Assembly (NCBI GenBank): GCA_001593865.1
Contig: LUCB01000007.1
Coordinates: 35,282 to 99,281 of the forward strand
Length of the DNA: 64,000 bases
Reading direction: 5' to 3'
Source of the DNA: Candidatus Bathyarchaeota archaeon B24
GTDB lineage: Archaea; Thermoproteota; CALKCG01; B24
The translations under genes and the position numbers were made by a program. Positions 34,616 to 42,895 of this stretch are shown in pieces (position 1 is the first letter of the stretch; the number at the start of each line of letters is the position of its first letter). The notes under the pieces were generated by a model that saw nothing but the letters and a program-made list of their open reading frames with translations, ran no database searches and had not been told where the DNA came from.

Positions 34616-35239
34616 ATGCGGGAGACGATCTCCGGTTTGAGAAACCTGATATTCGACCTAGACGAAACCCTCGTCCTCCTTCCAGTAGATTGGGGTGTGG
34701 TCTACAGGGATATAGGGAGGCTTCTAGGTAGAGAGGTCACATCTTTCGCGGCTACGTTGCCTATGCTATGGGGCTCAGACATGTACTGGAAGGTTTCCCG
34801 GCTCGTCGAAGAATACGAGCTCAAATCGCTAAGTAAGCTGGTGGTGCTAGACGACTCTCCATCTATAGTTAGGGGGCTGAGGAAGGATTACAGGTTGAGC
34901 ATAACAAGCCTCCAGTCGAGAAAAGTTATAGAGAGGGTCTTACACATCATGGGTGTCAGAGAGCTGTTTGACATTTTGGTTTCGAGAGAAGATAAACCGA
35001 CCAGAAGGGAGCAGATAAGGCTTGTACTCACCGCTGGAGGCTATGAGGCTTCTGAGACCATGATGGTAGGCGATAGGGTAGACGACGTGGTATCGGCTTT
35101 GAAGAACGGCTGTAGAGCCGCCTTGGTCGTGAGAAAGACGAACGAGCTAGAGAACTTGAGAAAGCTAGGGTTAGAATCGAAAACCCTGACGTTGAGAAGT
35201 CTGAAAGAGCTTTACGAGGTTTTAAAGAGAACTTGTTGA
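34616..35239 (+). CDS. HAD-superfamily hydrolase (phosphatase-like)
   Basis: 207 residues. Motif I is LIFDLDETLV (about 12-21) with the nucleophile Asp; motif II is the Ser/Thr of ITSLQSR; motif III and IV are the lysine in the KPTRREQ segment and MMVGDRVDDVVSALKNG. A typical cap-containing subfamily I HAD; the substrate is unknown. ATG start after GGGAGGG. Confidence 0.85.
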   Translation: MRETISGLRNLIFDLDETLVLLPVDWGVVYRDIGRLLGREVTSFAATLPMLWGSDMYWKVSRLVEEYELKSLSKLVVLDDSPSIVRGLRKDYRLSITSLQSRKVIERVLHIMGVRELFDILVSREDKPTRREQIRLVLTAGGYEASETMMVGDRVDDVVSALKNGCRAALVVRKTNELENLRKLGLESKTLTLRSLKELYEVLKRTC

Positions 35240-35247
35240 CGGCTCTT

Positions 35248-36183
35248 TTACGATTCTTCTACGACTATAGGTTCTTCAAGCCTCGAAGGTATGAGCTCTG
35301 CGATGTCGTATATCGCTAGGTTAACCGTCGTATCGGCTCCTCCGTAGTATATCAGAAGTTGGCCGTCGACCAGTACGGCTCCGCAGGAGAACACTACGTT
35401 CGGGACGTAACCGAACTTCTCGTAGTCTTCCTCGGGTTCGAGGATCGGTTTCTCGCACCTGTATATCACGTTCTCAGGATGCTCTTTATCGAGGATCGCT
35501 ATTCCAAGCCGGTAAACCTTGTTCATGTCGACTCCATGGTAAACCATAAGCCAACCCTCGCTTATCTCGATGGGAGGTGGGCCTATACCTATCTTGAGGT
35601 TATCCCACATCCCAGGTCTCGGAGACATTATCGCCTTTAGACCACACCAGTTTCTGAGGTCACTGGAGTAGGATATGCATATGTCTGGGTCTATCCTATG
35701 TATGAGAGCATAGAGGCCGTTTATCTTCTTAGGCAGTATAGCGGCGTCCTTATCTTTGACGCCTGGGAAAGGATAGCTTCTAGGACCCCATCTCCAGCGC
35801 TTCTCCGCCAAGTCCTTTGGACTTATATGGGTTAGACCCACCTGAAAACGTCCGTACACGATATCCGCCACCGCCGTGTAGGCCATGTATACTAAGCCGT
35901 CCTCGCACTTGGTAAGCCTCGGGTCTTCGCATCCATCGTATTCTTCAGGGGTTAGAGGCTCGAATACGGGCTTCTCAAGCCTCTCGACTATATATAGCCC
36001 GTCGTATGAGGATGCGTAGCCCAGCCTAGAGATTTGGTCGTGACCTATCGCCCTGTAAAGTATATGCACTTTACCGCCCTCGTACACAGCTCCCGCGTTG
36101 AAGACCTGTCTGGCTTCCCATGGGGATAGAGGGTTAGGTTTTAGAATCGGATTTCCTGGGAAACGTTTCATAGATAAACCCAC
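35248..36183 (-). CDS. GH130-family glycoside phosphorylase/hydrolase
   Basis: 311 residues. Five-bladed beta-propeller motifs: FNAGAVYEGGKVHILYRA, YDGCEDPRLTK (catalytic Asp in EDPR), YMAYTAV, MVYHGVD and LLIYYGGADTTVNLA. GH130 enzymes phosphorolyse beta-1,4-mannosides or act on N-glycan-derived mannosyl-GlcNAc. Here it could recycle mannosides from glycans or storage polymers. ATG start; the reading frame has an alternative Met5. Confidence 0.9.
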   Translation of the reverse strand: MGLSMKRFPGNPILKPNPLSPWEARQVFNAGAVYEGGKVHILYRAIGHDQISRLGYASSYDGLYIVERLEKPVFEPLTPEEYDGCEDPRLTKCEDGLVYMAYTAVADIVYGRFQVGLTHISPKDLAEKRWRWGPRSYPFPGVKDKDAAILPKKINGLYALIHRIDPDICISYSSDLRNWCGLKAIMSPRPGMWDNLKIGIGPPPIEISEGWLMVYHGVDMNKVYRLGIAILDKEHPENVIYRCEKPILEPEEDYEKFGYVPNVVFSCGAVLVDGQLLIYYGGADTTVNLAIYDIAELIPSRLEEPIVVEES

Positions 36184-36236
36184 TACCCCTTGCTAGGGTG
36201 TAGCAAATAAGCCTTATTAACGTTTTATAACGGTTC

Positions 36237-36719
36237 TCAGCGTAAAGTAGGTATCCCCAGTAAGCCTTCTAACAAATCTCTTACAGAGACTATACCTAAG
36301 ACCCTACCCTCGTCGTCTACGACGGGTAGATGTCTTATCCCATGCGTAACCATAATGGCTTTAGCCTCGGATATGCTCGTGTCCGCCCTTATGGTTATGG
36401 GGCGTTTGGTCATAACCTCCCCTATGGGAGTGTCTAGCGGGAAACCGTCCGCTATACTCCGTATCACATCTCTCTCCGTGAATATACCTATGCACCTCCC
36501 CTCGTCGTCTATCACGACTATCGAGCCGACCCTCCTACTCTGCATAACCTTAACCGCATCCCTGATCCTCATGTTAACGCCGCCGGTGACCACCTGTCTA
36601 CGCATGACGCTTTCTACGTTGCAGAAACTCATACATAGATCAGTTAGCTCCACCCGGTATAATAGGTTTTCCCGGATGCCCAGAAGCCCTGAGGGGTCGG
36701 CTACTGCAGCCGTCGTCAT
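36237..36719 (-). CDS. Tandem CBS-domain protein
   Basis: 160 residues. Two CBS repeats (about 38-95 and 100-157): VNMRIRDAVKVMQSRRVGSIVVIDDEGRCIGIFTERDVI and TIRADTSISEAKAIMVTHGIRHLPVVDDEGRVLGIVSVRDLL. CBS pairs bind adenine nucleotides and act as energy sensors, often for a partner protein that is not identifiable here. The first ~35 residues are not CBS and may not be translated. Confidence 0.85.
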   Translation of the reverse strand: MTTAAVADPSGLLGIRENLLYRVELTDLCMSFCNVESVMRRQVVTGGVNMRIRDAVKVMQSRRVGSIVVIDDEGRCIGIFTERDVIRSIADGFPLDTPIGEVMTKRPITIRADTSISEAKAIMVTHGIRHLPVVDDEGRVLGIVSVRDLLEGLLGIPTLR

Positions 36720-36800
36720 CCATCTGAACTACTGGGACGGCTTCCTCATCCCCCTCATGATCGCCTAAGCCAAGCAGTTATATTAACCCTCAGCTCACAA

Positions 36801-36894
36801 AAATTACCTCGGGTAATTTATCATGGAAAAACCCAGAGGGGAGGAGGGCGGCGACGACCCTACACAGGCATAGAAATATCAACCCAGGTAATTT
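36801..36894 (+). repeat. Dispersed ~95-bp element, copy 1
   Basis: 94 bp bounded by terminal inverted repeats AAATTACCT and AGGTAATTT. Inside the left end is a palindrome AAATTACC-TCG-GGTAATTT. It is about 90% identical over its core to the inverted copy at 42723-42821 and contains a 16-codon open frame starting at 36823. It lies between kae1 (3' end) and the CBS gene. Confidence 0.8.
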
Positions 36895-36925
36895 CCGGTG
36901 TAGAATAGTGGATGAGGTTTAAACG

Positions 36926-37954
36926 TTAGGGGGTCTTCCTACGATTGAGAACCCATGGGGCCTCTACCTCTTCGACCCTCCACTTCGGTCTTACGAAGCT
37001 CTCCTCGACCTTAAGGGTTAAGCCGCTCTCATAGGCTAAGACGCCGGTCCAGGCTATCATGACGCCGTTATCTGTCGCATACCTCGGTGGAACAACGTGT
37101 AGGGTAGCGTCGTGAAGCCTAACCATGCTCTCAAGCATCTCCCTTATACGCTTGTTACGGGCAAACCCCCCGGTTAGGAGAAGCTCGCGTTTACCCGTCT
37201 GAGCTAGCCCCCTCTCAGCTACCTCGACGACCATGGCTAAACCCGTCTCCTGAAGACTATAACACAGGTCCTCCAAAGAAGCACCCCCCTCCCTAAATTT
37301 CCTCAACGCGGCCGTGAGTAGGCCTGAAAACTGGAGGTCCATACCCTTGACCGTGTAGGGGAGGGGTATGTAGTTCCTACCCTTCTCAGCTACCTTGTCG
37401 AAAGCCGGACCAGGCCAGGGGCTTTCAGGGTCGACTATCCCGACCTCCCTGGCGAACACGTCTATACAGTTCGCCAACGTTATGTCGAGCGTCTCGCCGA
37501 AGACGCGGTAGCGCCCGTCCTCGTAGCCTAGAAGCTGCGTAGTACCGCCGCTTAGGATCAGTATAAGCGGGTCTTCTGCCCCGGTTATAAGCTTACCGAC
37601 CTCTATATGGGCGACCAGATGGTTAACACCTACCAGGGGCTTATCGAGGTATACCGCTAAAGCCCTAGCCACCGTAGCCGCGGTCCTAAGACAAGGCCCT
37701 AGACCCGGCCCCTGCGAGAACGCTATGACATCTATATCCTTAGGCTCTACACGCGCCTTGTCTAATGCCTCCCTGAGGACCTTGGCGGCGACCCTACTGT
37801 GGTGTTGCGACGCCTCCCTAGGGTGTATACCCCTCCCAGACGGGGGGATATACGACGATTTAGCCTCGCCGAGTATCTCACCGTCAGACGAGACGACCCC
37901 GACCCCGAAGGTGTGGGCCGTACCTTCTATACCGAGGCATAGAAGCTTCTTCAT
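36926..37954 (-). CDS. kae1: KEOPS subunit Kae1 (tRNA t6A threonylcarbamoyltransferase)
   Basis: 342 residues. It transfers the threonylcarbamoyl group to A37 of tRNA. LGIEGTAHTFGVGVV (7-21), HPREASQHHSRVAAKVL, which contains the metal-binding HH (about 51-52), IAFSQGPGLGPCLRTA, LILSGGTTQLL and TGGFARNKRIREML are all family hallmarks. It is a stand-alone gene without the Bud32 kinase fusion found in some archaea. ATG start. Confidence 0.96.
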   Translation of the reverse strand: MKKLLCLGIEGTAHTFGVGVVSSDGEILGEAKSSYIPPSGRGIHPREASQHHSRVAAKVLREALDKARVEPKDIDVIAFSQGPGLGPCLRTAATVARALAVYLDKPLVGVNHLVAHIEVGKLITGAEDPLILILSGGTTQLLGYEDGRYRVFGETLDITLANCIDVFAREVGIVDPESPWPGPAFDKVAEKGRNYIPLPYTVKGMDLQFSGLLTAALRKFREGGASLEDLCYSLQETGLAMVVEVAERGLAQTGKRELLLTGGFARNKRIREMLESMVRLHDATLHVVPPRYATDNGVMIAWTGVLAYESGLTLKVEESFVRPKWRVEEVEAPWVLNRRKTP

Positions 37955-38072
37955 GACGTTTCCGAGAGGGAAAGCTAGGCTTCATCCGATTTAAACGTTA
38001 AAGTTTAAAAGATGAACCCACGGCATTACCGGATGTATCTTCATCGATTCGTCAAGCCATGGAGGTGCCGAC

Positions 38073-39194
38073 TTGACTCTGATAAATCCATCTCTCAAGC
38101 TCGACATGCGTGAAAGGTTTCTGAGGGTCTACAGGTACATGGAGGTCGACCATATACCGGACGTGGAGTTCGGATACTGGGACGCCACCCTGCTCAGATG
38201 GCACCGTGAAGGACTACCCAGCTGGGTTACCGACAACCGTAAGGCCGATGAATATTTCGGCTTCGAAGCCTGGTACTGGTTTAAGGTCCCTGTGATAATA
38301 CCTTTCAAGCCGTTCGAGGAGAGGATCCTCGAAGACCGCGGTGAAACGGTGTTGAAGATAGACAGCCGCGGGGTCGTGTGTCTCGATTTTAAGAACCCTA
38401 GGTATGGTACTTCGATCCCGAAGTTTGTGAGCTTCCCTGTTAAAGACTGGGATAGCTGGGAGTCCTACAAGGAGCGGTTCGACCTAGACGGGATAAGGCT
38501 TCCGGACAACTGGGAGTCTCTGAAAGCCGAGTTCGAGAACCGCGACTACCCGCTAGGCGTCGACGCGGGTGGATACTTCGGGTGGGCTAGAGACCTTATG
38601 GGTCTAGAGGCGTTGTGCAAGGCCTTCTACACACAGCCCGAGCTTATTAGGGACATGTTCGAGTTCCGGACCGAGATGACTCTCAGAGCACTTAGGCTCG
38701 TCCTGAAAGAGGTTAAGGTCGACTACGCTAGCTGGTGGGAGGACATGTGCTACAACCGTGGACCGCTGATATCTCCACGGTTATTCAGGGAGTTCATGGT
38801 TCCGCAATACAAGCGTGTGACCGGGCTTCTCAGGGAGCATGGGTGCTGGCTGAACATAGTCGACTGCGACGGAGATATAAGACAGCTCATACCGCTGTGG
38901 CTTGAAGCCGGTATAAACTGCTTCTTCCCCCTAGAGGTCAGGGCAGGCTCAGACCCGGTGGCGATCAGAGAGCAGTACGGGCGTAAAGCCCTCCTCATGG
39001 GTGGGGTAGATAAAACGGCTTTGATAAGGGGCGGTAAAGCCATAGACGAGGAGCTTAGACGGGTTAAACCCGTCGTCGAAGACGGAGGGTATATACCGCA
39101 TGTAGACCATAGGGTTCCGGCAGACGTATCCTACGAAAACTACCTATATTATCTTAAAAGAAAGAGGCAGCTTATAGGAGTCTACAGGAGCTAA
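38073..39194 (+). CDS. Uroporphyrinogen decarboxylase-family protein
   Basis: 373 residues. MRERFLRVYRYMEVDHIPDVEFGYW opens the UroD fold; the C-terminal half contains CYNRGPLISPRLFREFMVPQYK, NIVDCDGDIRQLIPLWLEAGINCFFPLEVRAG and LLMGGVDK, matching non-haem family members. The metal-site region reads VDCDG, differing from the HSCG of the paralogue at 22906. TTG start. It is the first gene of the 38-44 kb metabolic cluster, so it may act on a sugar- or methyl-derived substrate, which is only inferred. Confidence 0.78.
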   Translation: MTLINPSLKLDMRERFLRVYRYMEVDHIPDVEFGYWDATLLRWHREGLPSWVTDNRKADEYFGFEAWYWFKVPVIIPFKPFEERILEDRGETVLKIDSRGVVCLDFKNPRYGTSIPKFVSFPVKDWDSWESYKERFDLDGIRLPDNWESLKAEFENRDYPLGVDAGGYFGWARDLMGLEALCKAFYTQPELIRDMFEFRTEMTLRALRLVLKEVKVDYASWWEDMCYNRGPLISPRLFREFMVPQYKRVTGLLREHGCWLNIVDCDGDIRQLIPLWLEAGINCFFPLEVRAGSDPVAIREQYGRKALLMGGVDKTALIRGGKAIDEELRRVKPVVEDGGYIPHVDHRVPADVSYENYLYYLKRKRQLIGVYRS

Positions 39195-39198
39195 CTGG

Positions 39199-39363
39199 AT
39201 GAAGCTGTCTCGCCTGTTAAGAGACCCGACGAGCTTCTTCGATACGGTCAGAGGGGAGGATTGGAGACCGGCTTTCAAATTCTTCCTAAAAATCACGGCG
39301 GCCCTATCGGCCGCTACACCGGTGGTAAACTACCTCGAGGTTGAAAGCACCGATTTCTCCTGA
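39199..39363 (+). pseudogene. Remnant of a Yip1-like membrane protein gene
   Basis: A 54-codon ORF missed by the track because of its length: it begins LSRLLRDPTSFFDTV, continues GEDWRPAFKFFLKITAAL, and ends NYLEVESTDFS before a stop. This pattern (loop plus the first membrane helix) looks like the N-terminus of archaeal Yip1-domain membrane proteins of about 200 residues; the remaining helices are missing. Likely a truncated gene, though a short expressed peptide is possible. Confidence 0.5.
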
Positions 39364-39414
39364 CGGCTTTAGGAAGACCAACATTTAAGCCGCTAAAGCG
39401 ATAGATGCCTCTAT

Positions 39415-40464
39415 GTGAAGCTTAAGGTCGGTGTCGTAGGTTTAAGACGCGGTAGAGTCTACGTGGACGTTTTCAAACGTCTCCCCGAAACCGAGGTCGT
39501 CGCCGTTTGCGACCTCGACCAGTCCCTAGCCGAGGGGACGGCTCAGGAGTTTAAGGTCCCCGCCTACTTCACGGATTACAGGGATATGCTCGACCATGGG
39601 GTCGACGTCGCCGTTGTATGCACACCCGCACCTCTGCATGCGGCTCAGTCGATAGAGGCCATGAAGAGAGGGATCCACGTCTTATCTGAGGTCCCGGCTG
39701 CCTACACGCTAGAGGAGTGCTCTCAGCTAGCCGAGACGGTCGAGAAGACCGGTGTGAAATATATGATGGCTGAAAACTATATATTCCTCCCCTATATGAA
39801 GACCATAAGCCGGGTCGTTAACGGCGGTCTGATAGGTAGGCCCATCTACGTGGAGGGTGAATACGTTCACGACTGCCGTTACCTCATGAGGGACGATAAG
39901 GGTGGGCTTACGTGGAGGGCTAGGCTTCCGCCGATCCAATACTGTACGCATAACCTCGGACCCATATTACGCATCCTAGACGATAGGTGTAAGATAGCCG
40001 TGGGTATGCACACAGGCTGCAACGTGGCGCCGGAGCTAAAGGCCATAGACCTTGAAGTAGGGCTTTTCAAAACCGTTAAAGGCGTGGTCGTTAAGGTTCT
40101 AAACGGCTTCTCAGTAGCCAGGGAGCCCATGCTAGTCTGGTTCGTCGTCTACGGTACCAAAGGCGTGGTCGAGGGGCCGAGGTGTGGATGGGACGGCTTC
40201 AAGCTCTACGTCGAAGCTCTCGGCATGGGCGACATGGCTAGGATAAGCCCCTCAACCCGTTATAGGGCGCCTGAGATACCTGGGGGACACGGCTCGAGCG
40301 AGTACATCCTCGCCAGAGGGTTCGTCAGAAGCATCCTAGAAGACTCCAAGCCTCCGATAGACGTCTACGAGGCTCTAGACTACACGGCGCCGGGTATATG
40401 CGCCCACCTATCCGCCGAGATGGGTGGAAAACCGGTCGAGGTCCCAGACTTCAGGAAAACCTAG
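39415..40464 (+). CDS. Gfo/Idh/MocA-family oxidoreductase
   Basis: 349 residues. The N-terminal Rossmann fold (VGVVGLRRGRVYVDVFKR; ETEVVAVCDLDQSLAE) lacks the canonical GxGxxG, reading GLRRGR. VVCTPAPLHAAQSIEAMKRGIHVLSEVPAAYTLEE covers the usual EKP position, here EVPAA instead of EKPLA, so the catalytic lysine is missing. Activity as a sugar dehydrogenase is therefore doubtful. GTG start, within the 38-44 kb cluster. Confidence 0.8.
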   Translation: MKLKVGVVGLRRGRVYVDVFKRLPETEVVAVCDLDQSLAEGTAQEFKVPAYFTDYRDMLDHGVDVAVVCTPAPLHAAQSIEAMKRGIHVLSEVPAAYTLEECSQLAETVEKTGVKYMMAENYIFLPYMKTISRVVNGGLIGRPIYVEGEYVHDCRYLMRDDKGGLTWRARLPPIQYCTHNLGPILRILDDRCKIAVGMHTGCNVAPELKAIDLEVGLFKTVKGVVVKVLNGFSVAREPMLVWFVVYGTKGVVEGPRCGWDGFKLYVEALGMGDMARISPSTRYRAPEIPGGHGSSEYILARGFVRSILEDSKPPIDVYEALDYTAPGICAHLSAEMGGKPVEVPDFRKT

Positions 40465-40528
40465 CCCCCTCGCCTCCGAGGCAAAACCCTTTTAGAACCC
40501 ATAGCCCCCTACTCAGGTCGGTGAAACG

Positions 40529-41815
40529 TTGTCTCTAATCCTCAGGAACGGTCTGGTAGTCACTCCCAAGGGGGTCTTCAAGAGGGATATCGCGGTTAAG
40601 AACGGCTACATAGCCGAGGTAAGCCCCTCGATAGAGGCTAGGGGGGAGGTTCTAGACTGCGACGGATGCTACGTCGTCCCAGGGTTTAGGGAGCAGCATA
40701 TGCACGACATAAACGGGCTGACCAAGCACCCAGACGACCCCGAAAGGGTGGGGAGGGTCGCTAAGGCCCTGATAGCCCACGGCGTCACGGCCTTCAACCT
40801 GGCCACGAGCGCCATGCCGATGGAGGAGCTGCTGACCTACCTTAAGACTTGTAAGGCGTATATGGGATCCGAGGAGAACGGTGTGGAAGGCGCGAGGCTT
40901 GAAGGCGCATACGTGGAGGGTACGTTCATAAACAGGGCTTGCGCAGGAGCTCAGCCTCCAGACTTCATAGTTCACCCAGACGAGCCTGAAGCCAAAGATA
41001 TGCTGGACTCTATGCTCGAGACCGGGGCTGTTAAGCTTGTGAACATCGTCCCAGACTTCGGGACTGAGCTCATAGCTTACGCGGTCTCCAAGGGGGTTAT
41101 AGTCGGCTGCGGCCACACGAGAGCCCCGGCTAGGCTCGTCGAGGAGGCTTTCGGCAAGGGGTTGAGGTTCATAGTTCACATGACCAACGGAGCTATGGGT
41201 CAGTCCTTCAAACCCTTCGACGGGGGTGGAGCCTACGAGGCTGCTTTAACGCTCCCCCTCTATGTCGAGCTTATAACAGACGGCTACCACGTCGACTTCA
41301 GGTACGTCTCTGATATAATCGAGAGGAGGATTCGGAAGGGTCGGATGCACGAGGTCGTAGCGGTCACGGATCAGGCTTTCCCGATAAGGAGTGAAATCCC
41401 CAGAGGCGAGTTCAGGTTCTTCTCGACCGTATGCTTCAAGCATCCGACCGAAGAAGTGCTCGTGACCAGGGGCTACCTCGACGAGTCTGGAGCCGTTAGA
41501 CCTGTTCCGCCGAACACGCTGTGTTCAAGCCTACTGACCATGGACCGGGCGTTCCAGAACTTGGTCAACATGTTCACGGTGAGGCATTCGGGTTTCATGA
41601 TCGACGTCGAGGCCCGGAGCCTAGAAGAGGCTGTGTGGATTACTTCGCAGTTCACCTCGACCAACTCGGCTAGGCTGGAGGGTTTAGCCGACAGGGGAGT
41701 CATAGAGGAGGGTAAGGTTGCAGACCTAACCGTGCTGAGGGTCGAGGGCGAGCCTGGCTGCTATAAGGTTAAGGTGGAGGCGACGGTAGTCGGAGGGAAC
41801 CTATTCAGACTCTAA
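40529..41815 (+). CDS. Amidohydrolase, N-acetylglucosamine-6-phosphate deacetylase-like
   Basis: 428 residues. The composite TIM-barrel amidohydrolase pattern: VVPGFREQHMHDINGL (metal HxH variant reading HMHD), LEGAYVEGTFINRACAGAQPPDFI in the place of the NagA LEGPF segment, GCGHTRAP, FIVHMTNGAM, AVTDQAF, then a C-terminal beta segment SARLEGLADRGVIEEGKVADLTVL. Members remove acetyl groups from amino-sugar phosphates or open related rings. TTG start, 64 bp after the Gfo/Idh gene; likely the same pathway. Confidence 0.78.
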   Translation: MSLILRNGLVVTPKGVFKRDIAVKNGYIAEVSPSIEARGEVLDCDGCYVVPGFREQHMHDINGLTKHPDDPERVGRVAKALIAHGVTAFNLATSAMPMEELLTYLKTCKAYMGSEENGVEGARLEGAYVEGTFINRACAGAQPPDFIVHPDEPEAKDMLDSMLETGAVKLVNIVPDFGTELIAYAVSKGVIVGCGHTRAPARLVEEAFGKGLRFIVHMTNGAMGQSFKPFDGGGAYEAALTLPLYVELITDGYHVDFRYVSDIIERRIRKGRMHEVVAVTDQAFPIRSEIPRGEFRFFSTVCFKHPTEEVLVTRGYLDESGAVRPVPPNTLCSSLLTMDRAFQNLVNMFTVRHSGFMIDVEARSLEEAVWITSQFTSTNSARLEGLADRGVIEEGKVADLTVLRVEGEPGCYKVKVEATVVGGNLFRL

Positions 41816-41836
41816 CTTTATGCGTTACCTTTAAGA

Positions 41837-42691
41837 GTGGTCTCTACGTTAGTGAAAGAGCGTAGTCTCTGTGAGGGAGGTCGTAAAGGTTTGCGTCTTA
41901 AACCTGTCGAAGAGGTCGATGTCACGAGGGCCATAGTCGAGGCGGCCGCTGAGAGGCTCAGAGACATAGCTGAGGTAGACGTGGTGGTCGTGGGGGCGGG
42001 GCCGTCAGGCCTCACGGCGGCTAGGTACCTGGCCTCGAAGGGCTTCAAGACGGTCGTCTTGGAGCGTAGGCTCACGTTCGGCGGCGGTATAGGGGGTGGG
42101 GGTATGCAGCTTCCCGCGGTGGTCGTTCAGGAGCCGGCTGACGCTTTACTCAGAGAGGTGGGTTGCCGGCTTACCCCATACCACTTCCGGAGACATCTAT
42201 ACCTCGTAGACCCTGCTGAGATGATGGCTAAACTGGCTACCGCGGCCATAGACGCTGGTGCGAGGATAATCCTAGGTATGACGGTCGAGGACCTAGTCTT
42301 CAGAACGTTTAACGGTAAGCCTAGGGTCAAAGGGGTCGTCGTCCAGTGGAGCTCCATAGTTCTATCGGGTCTACACGTAGACCCCATGGCCCTGAAAGCC
42401 GACGCCGTGGTCGACTGTACAGGGCATGAAGCCGAGGTTTTAACGTTGGCCGCTAGGAAGATGCCTTCTCTAGGCATTGAGGTCCGGGGTGAATCATCCA
42501 TGTGGGCTTCGAGGGGCGAGGAGCTTGTAGTCGAGAAAACAGGCATGGTGTGTCCGGGGCTCTACGCCGCGGGGATGGCGGTCGCCGCCCTGTATGGGCT
42601 GCCGAGGATGGGCCCCGTGTTCGGCGGGATGCTCATGTCGGGTAAGAAGATAGCCGACGTGGTAGAGTCTACGCTTAAAAAGCGTCTTTAA
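41837..42691 (+). CDS. Thi4-family protein: archaeal thiazole synthase or ribose-1,5-bisphosphate isomerase
   Basis: 284 residues. VDVVVVGAGPSGLTAARYLASKG is the dinucleotide-binding loop; FGGGIGGGGMQLP and MGPVFGGMLMSGKKIAD are Thi4 signatures. In yeast Thi4 the sulfur-donating cysteine lies in HGTQCCMDP; here the equivalent reads SGLHVDP, so His replaces Cys as in methanogen enzymes that use sulfide catalytically. A homologous archaeal branch is R15P isomerase of the AMP pathway; sequence alone does not separate the two with certainty. GTG start. Confidence 0.85.
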   Translation: MVSTLVKERSLCEGGRKGLRLKPVEEVDVTRAIVEAAAERLRDIAEVDVVVVGAGPSGLTAARYLASKGFKTVVLERRLTFGGGIGGGGMQLPAVVVQEPADALLREVGCRLTPYHFRRHLYLVDPAEMMAKLATAAIDAGARIILGMTVEDLVFRTFNGKPRVKGVVVQWSSIVLSGLHVDPMALKADAVVDCTGHEAEVLTLAARKMPSLGIEVRGESSMWASRGEELVVEKTGMVCPGLYAAGMAVAALYGLPRMGPVFGGMLMSGKKIADVVESTLKKRL

Positions 42692-42722
42692 ACCCTTTGT
42701 ATAAAGACTTCACTCCCCCTCG

Positions 42723-42821
42723 GATATTACTACCGTTGATATTTCTATGCCTGTGTAGGGTCGTCGCCGCCCCCTCCTCCCCTCTGGGTTTTTTCCATGA
42801 TAAATTACCCGAGGTAATATC
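42723..42821 (-). repeat. Dispersed ~95-bp element, copy 2 (inverted)
   Basis: 99 bp, reverse orientation relative to copy 1. Ends are GATATTAC and GTAATATC, complementary to each other but different from the ends of copy 1. The core, with CTATGCCTGTGTAGGGTCG and CCATGATAAATTACCCGAGG, matches copy 1 closely. On the minus strand it contains a 17-codon ORF (42745-42798). The two longer ORFs in this gap are shadows of the element. Confidence 0.8.
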
Positions 42822-42895
42822 GCGGCCCTTGGTTATCTCAACAACCTTCATGCGGCTAAAATCTATATTTATCATAGGTCCTAACGTTTAGGAGG

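Noticed and set aside
42675-42891. Two ORFs (66 and 64 residues) in the gap after the Thi4 gene
   Set aside because: They are open readings through the dispersed element and flanking sequence, with no ribosome-binding site and no protein-like pattern beyond the repeat itself.
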